Shown here: positions 13,401 through 22,510 of the stretch, piece by piece
How the letters are laid out: each line of letters begins with the position of its first letter
How positions within the stretch are numbered: position 1 is the stretch's first letter
NCBI GenBank assembly: GCA_018398765.1
Contig: JAHBMJ010002121.1
Coordinates: forward strand, 1-22,510
Length of the DNA stretch: 22,510 bases
Direction: 5' to 3'
Origin: Chromera velia
Taxonomy: Eukaryota; Sar; Chromeraceae
Translations under genes and position numbers: made by a program
The notes under the pieces: generated by a model
Seen by the model: the letters and a program-made list of their open reading frames with translations, nothing else
Databases searched by the model: none
What the model was told of the DNA's origin: nothing

Positions 13401-14400
13401 CAGTCAAGTGGAGCAGAGGTAGTGCAAGTTTGAATTAACGGACTGTTTTTTTCAACAAACTGGCTCAAGGCCGGTTGATACTCAGATCTTTTCTTTCAAA
13501 AAATACGTACTAAAAGTTTGTTTTCAAAAAACAATTTGAATGAATCTTTAACTAGCTCTCACCTCAAAGCTTTATAACGATGCCCCGCAAAAAATTACAT
13601 ACATCAAGAATACTTATTAAGAAACTATTCAATGATATTCATTCATATATCATATTTTCTCTCTCTATATATATGAATTTGATAGAAATATCTAGAAGTA
13701 TCATAAAAATGTGTATGGTTTTAAATGGGCTTTTATAACTTTTTTTAAAGTATTTTTATCACTTTAAGAATTATAATTAACAATTACTAGTATATAGATC
13801 TAGAGCTGGAAACATGTGATAAAAATTTATATATATAAAAAAAAAATCGATTTATGATTTTAATATATCTCTATATGATATGTCAACCTTTAAATAATAG
13901 GGTTAAAACTTGCATGACTCGGTTTTATTTGGATTATATATACAATGATCATTATAGTTGCGTGTGCTTTCTCCTTTGGGGGAAGGCTGCCCTAGGCCCT
14001 GCACTCCAGAAAACAAAAAAAAAAAAGAAAAAAAAAAAAGTTTCTAATCTTTTTTATTATTATTTATTTATCAACTAAAAAGTATATAGTTTTCAATGTA
14101 ACACCCCGTGTAACACTTTTGCAACACTTGAGCAACAGTTGTTTACCTATTACATCATCATCATCATCATCATTAAGTGTTATGATAAATAAAAAAAAAA
14201 TCTATTAAAAAAAAAGTTTTTCTGATCTTTTCTTTTTTATTTTATGTAGTGCGGGGCCTAAGGGCTGCCAAGCTTGTCTCTTGCCGAACGTTGGAAGCCT
14301 CGAAGGCTAGGCCACTAGTCTAGGCAGACAACGATGGCGTATGATGATGATGATGATCATTATAGTACATTGCAGAATTTCAGGTGAAATTTTGCCGAAC
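13400..14400. other. AT-rich island
   Basis: About 1 kb of AT-rich DNA with poly-A tracts (near 14016-14039, 14190-14214), an ATC run (about 14152-14173) and an ATG run (14341-14355). There is no credible coding frame. It contains the inverted-repeat element described separately. Confidence 0.6.
13945..14365. mobile_element. Short element with GC-rich inverted arms and flanking 13-bp direct repeats
   Basis: GGCTGCCCTAGGCCCTGCAC at 13985-14004 is matched in inverse by GTGCGGGGCCTAAGGGCTGCC at 14249-14269. The GC-rich arms stand out from the AT-rich surroundings and enclose A-rich sequence with a partial direct repeat (AGTTTCTAATCTTTT near 14039, AGTTTTTCTGATCTTTT near 14214). ATGATCATTATAG occurs exactly at 13945-13957 and 14353-14365, a possible target-site duplication. 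A non-autonomous transposon is likely; class uncertain. Confidence 0.45.
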
Positions 14401-14916
14401 ACGTACTAAATGCAAGATGCGCCTATTCAAACGCACGCGGCGGTCAATTGCCATCATTCATGCGCTTATATATGATTGACAGACCAGATCACGGGATGGT
14501 GTTGAGCGTGGGTATCTGCCTAGGTATCTGCAGCAGCGGTTTTTCGATCGAGCCTCGTACGAAGAGCATTCACAGGAACGATCGATCATTAAATATGTAA
14601 AATTCAAATTATTCCAGACAGGATGTCGAGTCATTGAAATTGATTGAACAGATAGTGATCGATTTCTGGAAGTCTCTTTCTTCACTGCGCACACGCACGA
14701 GGCGTGCCGCCAGGACACGTCAAAGCAAGAATGGGAGAGAAGAGAGAAGAAAACATCCAAGAGGCAAACTCACACGGTAAAGTATTTAGGCGCAGAACAG
14801 CGAAGTAGTCACAAGCACTACAATTATTTCATTTGTGTACATTTCATGAAAAGACGCATGCATGCGTAATTAAGAGTGTAAGAAAGGTATACATACGCCA
14901 GGTGTGCGAAGGCAAT
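14401..14916. other. No gene seen
   Basis: Mixed-composition DNA 3' of the terminal exons of the minus-strand gene at 14917. It may hold that gene's 3' UTR. The longest minus frame (14458-14760) shows no domain, signal or repeat. Confidence 0.35.
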
Positions 14917-15764
14917 TCACTCGAAGTCTTCTGTTTCCGCATCCTCCTCTGCGACTAAATCAGAAAAGGACCTTTCCAACAGCAGACAGAGAGACAAACA
15001 ATCAAGGGAAGAAAGGGGGAAGAAAAAATGAAGTCAGGCCAAGCCCGGCAGTGCACGAATGAGCCAGCCAGAGGCGTTGGACGGACAGGGGTCAAGAAAT
15101 GACGCACACAAAAACGGTTTGAAAGAAAGGAAGAAAGAACCAAAGTCGAATGAATTTTCTATTCGCCGGCGGATTCAGCGAGAAGAAAAGAATTGACCGA
15201 ACAGAACACTGCGACATCCGTCTCCTCGATTCTCTGTCTGCCCTTCTCCGTCCATCCACGTTTTACTCTTTTCCCACAATTTTTGCGTCGACATGACGCG
15301 AAGGAAGCCAAGTGCGTGCGTCAGTGCACCATCTTACTTCCCCCGCGGCCCATGTAGCCTTGCCCACCTCCTGCAAGGCAGCAGGCGAAATTACAAATTG
15401 CATGCACAGTCTGGAAGCATGATTCTCTTTTTCTCTTCGTCCTTCACCTTTACTGCATGCGTGCGTAAAATTGCAAACCTGGCCGGACAACAGGTGAAAT
15501 AAAGAAAGATCAACCGATCAACCAAAGTCAAACGATCGAAAAGAACAAACAGATGCTTTCCCTCGATGAACCTGCTTTCTCCCCCCCCGGCCATCCCCAT
15601 GCACGTTTCTTGCCGCTTCCCCTTCCTTCCTGAACATCGCAGTGACCTCATCCGATCCACTTTCACTTAATTTCAAACCAGAGCAGTCAGTCTTCTTCTA
15701 GAGTGCTGCGCGCCTCACTCACTCACTCTGCTTGGCATTCCCTCCTGCGTCGGGGTAGTCCTCA
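14917..15764 (-). CDS. Three 3'-terminal exons of a gene with Gly/Arg-rich acidic C-terminus
   Basis: Model: join of 15727-15764 (or up to an ATG at 15778), 15338-15370 and 14917-14954. Donors are CAGA|GTGAGT and GAA|GTAAGA; acceptors end CCTTGCAG and CTGATTTAG with pyrimidine tracts. Both junctions are phase 1. The encoded tail reads EDYPDAGGNAKQ, then RGGQGYMGRGG, then IAEEDAETEDFE and a TGA at 14917-14919. The middle exon is only 33 nt. RGG-type repeats followed by an acidic end are common in RNA-binding or nucleolar proteins, but with so little sequence this is only a hint. The upstream part of the gene is not located; it may be the Pro/Gln-rich exon at 21797-22510, whose phase fits, or the gene may start at 15778. 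Confidence 0.42.
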
Positions 15765-16359
15765 CTCACTCGACGCATGCCAAATGAATGAATGAATGAC
15801 TGGCACGCGAACGGGGGCAGCATGCACCCCCGAGCTAGCCGTCAGTACGTTGCGTGTGCGTCATTTGTCGAATGGTCTTTTTCGGTGAGTGGATCGGTCT
15901 TCATGCAGGAAGAGACGGCAATTTTTCCGTCGGCAGGCAAGCATACAGACAGGCAGAGAAGAAAAGGAACGCGCACATGAGGACTGATCGATCGATCGAT
16001 CTGTCGGATGCGTTTTTTCTGTTCGGTGTATGAGGGTCGGAGGGGCAAACAGAAGGATCGAAGAAAAAGGACCCCCCAACGGACCAAGCAACTCGGATGA
16101 TTATTCGCGAATTGATGAAGGGCCGTACAGGCATGCCGGTCATCCCCATCCCCTTCTCTTCCCTTCTCTTCTCTTTCGATGGATCGATGCATCTGTGGAG
16201 CTTTGCCAAGCCCGTTCACTTGGTCTCATTCTTTTGATAGGGATAAATTCATGTTAATAAAAGAGGTCCATCGATCCATCTTTCTCCAAGGAGAGGTTTT
16301 CTCAGTTGCGCAGACAGACTGTTTTCTTTCTCCTCCTTCATTGTCTAGATTCTCTATGT

Positions 16360-16365
<6 letters not shown>

Positions 16366-16400
<35 letters not shown>
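16366..16400. repeat. (CA)n microsatellite
   Basis: About 34 bp of uninterrupted CA dinucleotides. Confidence 0.95.
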
Positions 16401-16401
<1 letters not shown>

Positions 16402-17601
16402 CAGGGTGTACGCATAGTGTCCTTCCTGCGTGTGCCCATATATAATGTCACACGGTCGCACAAAAGGACAGACAGCAGACAGACAGTGACCGCAAAAAAA
16501 AAAAAACTCATCGATCCTTCATTTCCTTCAAGAACGTTCTGACAGCAGTCAGTCACCCCTCCTCCATTGCCCCTCTCCCTCCAACCGGAAGGGAAGCCAC
16601 TGGCGGGCTTGCGCTCTTTCGCACTCACTCGGCAGATCCCTCCAGCAATTAATTTCCTCTCGAGGAGCATGATAAGCAATTGCATTCGCTCCATCTCCCT
16701 TCCTCTTCCTTCCCTCTCTCCCCCCCCCTCCCCCACACAGATTGACAGAGAGAGAGAGAGAGAGGCAAAGAGTATGGCGGAAAGACAAGCAGGCAGGGAG
16801 GCAGGCAGGCAGGAAGACCACATGGCTTCTTTTGCTTCTTCTACTCCAGACAGACAGGCAAAACGGGGGGCATCGAGGGACGAGTACTCATCCAGTCTCT
16901 CACTTCTTCTTCTTCTTCGCTTTTCCTTCTTTTGGTCTTATTCATCCTCTCTGTCAAAGGAAGCGGAACAAGTGAAAGAAGGAGGGAAAAGAATCAAAAG
17001 ACACACAGACACAAACAGGGGGACAAGAGAGAATTAATGCTTTCATGAAGAGTAAGAGCAGGCCTTCGCGCAAGAAGGCACGATAATGTCATGCCGTCTT
17101 TTGTGATTGATGTATTTATCAGCCCCCCACCACCATACGATTCAAGCGCTTGCAAGGCATCTGAGGCTCTCCGGTATCGCCCTGACCACCGAAGAGCCCC
17201 CCCCCACACCCATACCAACAAACGCACGTTCATTCATGTTCAATCGTTCACTCAAACAGATCTGTTCGATCATGCAATCGGCTCCCTCAGCCAGCAATGA
17301 TGCTGCCGAAGGCCACACGTCTTCCCTCCCGCCCACCCAACAGAAAGAAAGAACTATCAATCAATCAATCAATCAATCAAGCAAGCAATGATGCAGGCAG
17401 CATCCGGAGGAAGCCGAAAAGAAAAAGCGAGCAACTCCTCACCCAAATTCAAAATCAAATAATTACAAAGAGTATGGACGACTGTCCCTTCCGCCTCTAG
17501 AACGGAGCTCGAGCTACTCTCTCACTCCCTCAACCAGGGAAGCAGCCGGTCTGCCTGCTTGCTGTGTCGAGTCAACGCCTCCCCCCATCATCACTCTCTC
17601 T

Positions 17602-17609
17602 CACACACA

Positions 17610-17650
<41 letters not shown>
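17602..17650. repeat. (CA)n microsatellite
   Basis: About 48 bp of CA repeats with one CATA interruption near 17615. Confidence 0.95.
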
Positions 17651-17652
<2 letters not shown>

Positions 17653-17787
17653 GAACAGTGTCAACACCCCATATTTTACACACAGACACACAAGCGGACT
17701 ACTTGTTCTTTCTTTTTTTTTTCATTTCCTCCCTTGTCTTGACTCATTGTTCAAACAGACAGACCACAAAGACAGACTGTATGACTA

Positions 17788-17934
17788 ACAGACAGACAGA
17801 CAGACAGACAGGAGAGTCTGCAGACACTCAAAACACAAATGGTGATTACCTCCTTTGCTTCCTTTTTCTTCATTTGCCCCTTCTCACTGTCTACAAAAAC
17901 AGACAGACAGACAGACAGACAGGCGGACAGACAC
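17788..17934. repeat. Two (GACA)n tracts
   Basis: GACA repeats at about 17789-17811 and again at about 17899-17934, separated by about 90 bp of unrelated sequence. Confidence 0.9.
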
Positions 17935-18441
17935 CGGTCCACCCCAGAGAAAGAAAGAAAGCTGTCGTCTCCCTGTATGTTTCAAAGGACCGGAGGGCCC
18001 ATGTCTGTCGGAGGGCCACGAAAACAAGAAGCACGATCCAGAGAATCCCTCACCTTGCGCGCTCTTTCCTTGTCTCTCCCTGTCTTTCTCTTGCTTTTTC
18101 CTTCTCTGAGGCAAAGCGGTTGCCTCCCAGAGTGTGTGTGTCTGCTTGACTACGCGCGTTTTGTCTCCACACTCTCTCTCAACCTCTTGACCTCCTTCCA
18201 ACCCCCCCTCTCGCATGTCTGCTTGCTTGCCTGTCGAGTAGTCGCATCCCTGCAAACAAAAATGGCTTCCTGCTTGTCTGCTTTGCTGACTGTGCCCCAC
18301 TCACCCCTTGTCTCTTCTGTCTCTCTGCGTGTGTGGTCAATTCCCGTTTGATCGAATTTTTGTCCCTTGACCATGCAGCTCTCCTCCAAATATCCCTCCA
18401 ACTTTTTCGGTTTCTCTTAATTCACCATTGAAGGAGAAAAG

Positions 18442-18445
<4 letters not shown>

Positions 18446-18478
<33 letters not shown>
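18446..18478. repeat. (GA)n microsatellite
   Basis: About 32 bp of GA dinucleotides. Confidence 0.95.
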
Positions 18479-20505
18479 AGCGATGCAAACAGCGACTGCA
18501 TGCATGTGAGAGAGACAGATGGCTCGGGAGAGTCAGAGGGACGATCCGCCCCTCTCATGCCGTTCGTTGAAGAAAGAAAGGAAAGGTCGGTCTCTTAATT
18601 GATTTGCCTAGCTGGCCTGCTTCCTTTCCTTCTTTCTTTCCTTTCTCACAAATTTCTTCTCACGTAACGAGGATGCACGGAAAGGAACGTCTCGCCGTTT
18701 CGTCCACGTTTGGACACCCCAATCGCATGTCCCTCCCCCCCCCCCCTCTGTGTGTGTGTGTGTGTCTCAAAATTCAACTTTGTGGGGATTCGGCACGGCA
18801 ACAGGGTGTAAGCAAATGAAGCGATAAAAAAGGACCAGCAACGTTTGCAGGCGAGAGAGCGTGCGAGAGAGAGATAAAGTTGCTGTAAAAAAAACTTGCA
18901 ATCGTATCGGCGAAATGACGTCTTTTTATCTTTTCTCTTTTTTGTTGTCAGAGGACGAAGGGAAGTGAGAATGCACAAAAGTCGAAAAAGACCACCAGAG
19001 AGGAAGAAGGAAAGGCAGAGAGTCTGTCCTTATTCTCCTGTTCTCCCCCCATCGCCCTCCAACGCGCGCGCGCACACACCCATACGCAAGGTCGACGCTG
19101 CCTTTCTTTTCTCTTCTCTCCTTTTTTTTTATTTTCTCTTCGCACACACAGGCTGTAGATGAACTCTTAACTCTTTGTCAGTCACTGGACGTGCCTCGAG
19201 CCGTGGATGCTTTTCTTAATTCTTTGGGGATGCCTCTCTTGTCTGTCTTCTTTGCCACTCTCTCCAAAGATTGACTGGTGGCCACTCGGCCAGGCAGGCA
19301 GGCAGGCTCAGTCGATTCACGCTCTTGCATGCATGCATGCACGCACGCACTGGGACCTTCTTTTTCCTTCTTTCCTTTTTTGCTTGCTTCCTTGCTGCAC
19401 GTGTAGTCAGACAGGCAGGCAGGCAGAATGGATGGATGGATAGACGCATGCCAACTGCAGGAGTAATTGCTTTCTATTTCTCTTTCTCTCTCTTTTTGGG
19501 GGGGTCTCAATTGCCTCATCACGGAGGGCAACGTCATTGTGTGTCACTGCATCCACGAATATTTCACTGGTGCATGTCACTGCTTGTGGATATTCTTGGC
19601 TGCACGTGGCTTTGGTTACTTCCTTCAGCGAGAAGAGAAGAAATCGTCAGTGCAATGAAGGAAGGGCAAAGGAAGAAACGGCTGGCCATGCATGGTCGCC
19701 ATGACGGACCGCACGGGCGGATGACGAACGTTCGTTTTTGGAAGGCAAAAAAGTCATGCAGTCAAGGGGGCATGGAATAAAAAAGGCAGCTGGGGGCCTG
19801 CATGCATGCAGGCAGGCAAGGAAAGCCAGAGATACAGGTGGGATACAGTTCGATCCATTCTAAAAATGGTCGAGGGAAAGGGGTAAAGAAAGAAGATCAC
19901 CAGCAAACACACGATCAAACAAAACAAAGAATACACGCACGAAGAAGGGTCCCTATGGTATTCCTTTCTTCCTTTCTTTCTTTTACTTCATCAAGTCGCA
20001 TCGAGTCGAATCGAGACTCTCCTTCGAGTCAGTTCATTCAAGAAAAGAAAAGAAGAACCAACAAAGACAAACGAACAAGTACAGGCATTTAGACACAAAA
20101 GTGTCGGAAGTACGAGAAGTGAGGCAAATATGCAAGAACGCAAATCGTTCGAATCTCATCCTTCCATCCATCCATCCTCTGTACCCATCATCAGCAGCTC
20201 CATCTGCATGGCCATGTTTGCGTGTACTGTCATTCAGTCATGAAGTGATGTACTACGTTTGCCCACCCAGTGTTGCCTCCCCCATGCGCATGCAGTCTCG
20301 CTACCTTGATCGCTTCGACTGCAGCGATCGAAGAAAAATATGCCGCGCTCCTCCGTATTCCCTTTGTCCTTCTATCGTTCTTTGTGTGTTTTGAAAGTCA
20401 ATTCATTGACTCTCCCTCCATCCACTCCATGAAAGAAAGAAATCCTCCCCCTCTTCTTCAAAGCCCTAGCTCCCTTCCCTGCATTGCCTTGGCCCGAAGG
20501 ACGAC

Positions 20506-20530
20506 CTCCCTCCCTCCCTCCCTCCCTCCG
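20506..20530. repeat. (CCCT)n microsatellite
   Basis: Six near-perfect CCCT units. Confidence 0.9.
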
Positions 20531-21596
20531 TCCCTTTCACTCCTCGCACACCCACCACGGTGCCTCCGCAAGGGCTTCTTTCTTGCCTCCCTCCGCATCC
20601 CCCCTCTGTATGTGTGTTCATCAATCAACTCATTCATTTTTTCTTTTACGCATTGACACACTCCTTCCATCCATCCAGACTGTTCCATCAATGTCATTCT
20701 CCCAACTACCGGAGAGGCCCGACGAGGAGAGAAGCAAAGACAGAGACAAAGACAGACACAGAGGTACATATTGGTAGCATTCAAAGTCGGTCATTGTGTG
20801 AAAGGGAAAGTTCTTCATTCATGTGTCGACTTGAGTGAGTTGCAACATGCAGAGAGGGAAGAACGACATGCATGCATGCATGCATACATGCACAGATGGA
20901 ATGAATCAATCGCTCGAGCGCTCACTTTCCCACTCAGGCTCTCGCTTGAGAGTCCCGAGAGAGACTGTTTGAGCTCCCCTCCTTTCTTCTGTTTTCTTCT
21001 CTTCGCTTTTCTTTTTCCTCTCTTCTCTCTTCTCTCTTTCTTCCCCTTCTTTCCTTCCTCCCTTCCTTTCTTTCTTTATTTCCCTGTTCAGCAAAAAGAG
21101 GAAGAAACGTTTGAGAACCGTCGGAAGAAGCTAGGCAGGCAGGCAAGTTGGTTTCACTCCTGCATTTCATTCATTGCATTTTTTTCCTTCACATGCGCAT
21201 CCACATGAAGAAAGGGGTGCACAGGTCTTTCGAGAGGCTGCCACGAGGCCCGCCAGCTAACCACCCCGATGCACGCAGAATCACTCAATCCATGAATTGG
21301 GTCTTTTTAGAGGCAGCCCATTCAGAGGCCAGCCAGCCAACGACGGTGCCTGACAGACGCAATCATGCAATCAGTCAGTGAATCAGTCAAGAATCAAATA
21401 GAAGAACGGGCGAGCGAGGGGGTGGACATCATCATGTGACTTCATGAGACAAGAAGGAGGAAGAAGAAGGGAAGGAGAAGGGGGAGAGAAAAATGGGGTC
21501 TGCAGTGGGCGAAACAAACAAACAAAACAGACAAACGGTTCTGTTGGAAGAGAAGAAACGCCTTCCTTTCTCCTTCAATTTTTGCCCGCTGTTTTT

Positions 21597-21617
21597 GATC
21601 GATCGATCGATCGATCA
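21597..21617. repeat. (GATC)n microsatellite
   Basis: Five GATC units; a shorter GATC run occurs at about 15986-16001. Confidence 0.9.
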
Positions 21618-21796
21618 GGCAGTCGTGATTCGTTTTTGTTTTTTCTTTCCACCGTTGCATTCGGACAACAACACGTCTTCTCTCTTTCTAGCTGGCTGTT
21701 TTTCTTCTATCAAAGTTTTTTCCCCGCTCGCTTGTTCTGTTCTTCTTCTTCTATCAAAGAGAGGTCTTGCTTGGTTCTCCTCGAGATCTCACTCAC

Positions 21797-22510
21797 TCAC
21801 TCATCATACGGTGGCGGCTCCTGAAATTGAATCCCCCGCGGGTTGCTTTCCGCTGAGTACCCCCATGGGTGCTGTTGTTGCTGCTGCTGTGGAGGCTGCG
21901 CCTGAGACGCCTGCTGTTGACCCGCACTCATCGCCCCCCGAGAACTCAACTGGCCTGTCAGACCCTCAGCCATTCCCCCCTGGTGTTGCTGCAGATCCAA
22001 GAGGGTAGGCCACGTCTGCGTCTGGGCAGGGGGGGGCTGTTGACTGAATCCTCCTGCCCCATGCAGGCCCTCTCCTGCGTCTGCCCCGGAGGCAGAGAGA
22101 GGAATATAGGGGGGGGGCGCCAGTGAAGGCGGCGCGTATGGGTCCCGTCGTGGCGGCGCGCCAGGAACGGGCCCCCTTCTGCTGTTGTCACCCTCCCAAG
22201 GCACAGCGGGACCTCCCCTTCCCCCATGCAACGGTCCAGGCCCGGGGACCGAGACGGCCTCGGACCCCGAGTCTCCGTGACGTGCCGACGCGGCAACTTG
22301 GGGGGGGATGTAGTCGGGGGGTGCGGATCGCTGTGCGTGCGTCAGGCCGTGGGGGACCCTCACGGGCCCGCCGACGTCTCTCATTGGGGGGTTGGAGGTG
22401 GGAAGGGGTCCAGATGTTCTGGGGACAGGAGCGTGTAAGGACATGGCTGCTGCATGGGGGGGCCCTGGGGGGAACCCGAGGGAAGAAGAAGCCGGGGGGG
22501 GGGGGGGGGG
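21797..22510 (-). CDS. Pro/Gln-rich protein with PPPY motifs (partial)
   Basis: The minus frame is open from the right window edge to a TGA at 21797-21799, about 237 codons; the start is outside, so the internal ATG at 22444 need not be the start. It is low-complexity: poly-Pro at the edge, many Gly/Pro/Ser, and a Gln run before HPWGYSAESN. APPPYIPL and the terminal EPPPYDE contain PPxY, the class of motif bound by WW domains in other eukaryotes (for example Nedd4-type ligases). No folded domain is visible. A strong donor, GATGA|GTGAGTGAG, lies exactly at the apparent stop, so the exon may continue into another exon rather than end here. Composition resembles disordered C-terminal tails of RNA-processing or trafficking proteins (inference). 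Confidence 0.6.
   Translation of the reverse strand, partial: PPPPPPASSSLGFPPGPPHAAAMSLHAPVPRTSGPLPTSNPPMRDVGGPVRVPHGLTHAQRSAPPDYIPPQVAASARHGDSGSEAVSVPGPGPLHGGRGGPAVPWEGDNSRRGPVPGAPPRRDPYAPPSLAPPPYIPLSASGADAGEGLHGAGGFSQQPPPAQTQTWPTLLDLQQHQGGMAEGLTGQLSSRGAMSAGQQQASQAQPPQQQQQQHPWGYSAESNPRGIQFQEPPPYDE

Larger units (their letters stand above)
15780..21796. other. ~6 kb microsatellite-rich region, intergenic or intronic
   Basis: No secure gene. The plus strand is pyrimidine-rich and crowded with simple repeats and short motif multiplications (GATC, ATTC, GGCA, TGCATGCA). Possible isolated minus-strand exons: 16629-16694 (MERMQLLIMLLERKLIAGG, donor CGA|GTGAGT) and one starting at 19622. If the exons on either side belong to one gene, this is a long intron. 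Confidence 0.4.

Noticed and set aside
20906-21170. Minus Lys/Glu/Arg-rich frames
   Set aside because: Encoded by degenerate TTC/TCT tracts; no acceptor, start or conserved motif.
22492-22510. Poly-G at the window end as a sequencing or gap artefact
   Set aside because: It is in frame as poly-Pro in a Pro-rich protein, so it may be real; it cannot be judged from the edge.

Overview
This is nuclear DNA from an intron-bearing eukaryote. It has GT-AG introns of about 90-610 nt, many microsatellites, low-complexity Ser/Glu/Pro-rich proteins and repeated TGCATGCA palindromes. A protist alga of the alveolate/chromerid type (for example Chromera velia) would fit, but that is inference. I saw no rRNA, tRNA, CRISPR array or prokaryotic operon. 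All gene models were read by eye from reading frames, splice sites and phase, so intron positions are predictions.

Layout. (1) 1-585, minus: 5' end of a gene with a cyclic-nucleotide-binding domain, running off the left edge. (2) 586-2340: gene-free; TGCATGCA palindromes, a ~400 bp inverted-repeat transposon (MITE-like, 1370-1770), then an AT-rich stretch. (3) 2343-7764, minus: a ~1400-residue coiled-coil protein. Its large first exon appears to splice into three small exons that complete a C-terminal PH domain; a ~260 bp compound microsatellite lies in one of the introns. (4) 9217-10227, minus: a four-exon small gene of unknown function. (5) 10228-11240: ACGT/ATGC-type repeats and AT-rich DNA. 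(6) 11262-11934, minus: a DnaQ-like (DEDDh) exonuclease broken by a 10-bp tandem duplication and lacking its Exo III motif. (7) 12445-12714, plus: a small secreted Cys-rich protein. (8) 13400-14400: AT-rich island with a short inverted-repeat element. (9) 14917-15764, minus: three terminal exons of a gene with a Gly/Arg-rich, acidic C-terminus. (10) 15780-21796: about 6 kb dominated by microsatellites, intergenic or intronic. (11) 21797-22510, minus: Pro/Gln-rich exon with PPPY motifs, running off the right edge; its splice phase is compatible with the exons in (9).

Nearly every credible gene lies on the minus strand. The proteins with recognisable domains point to signalling (cyclic nucleotide sensing, phosphoinositide or membrane binding) and nucleic-acid processing. 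Nothing shows that they form one pathway.
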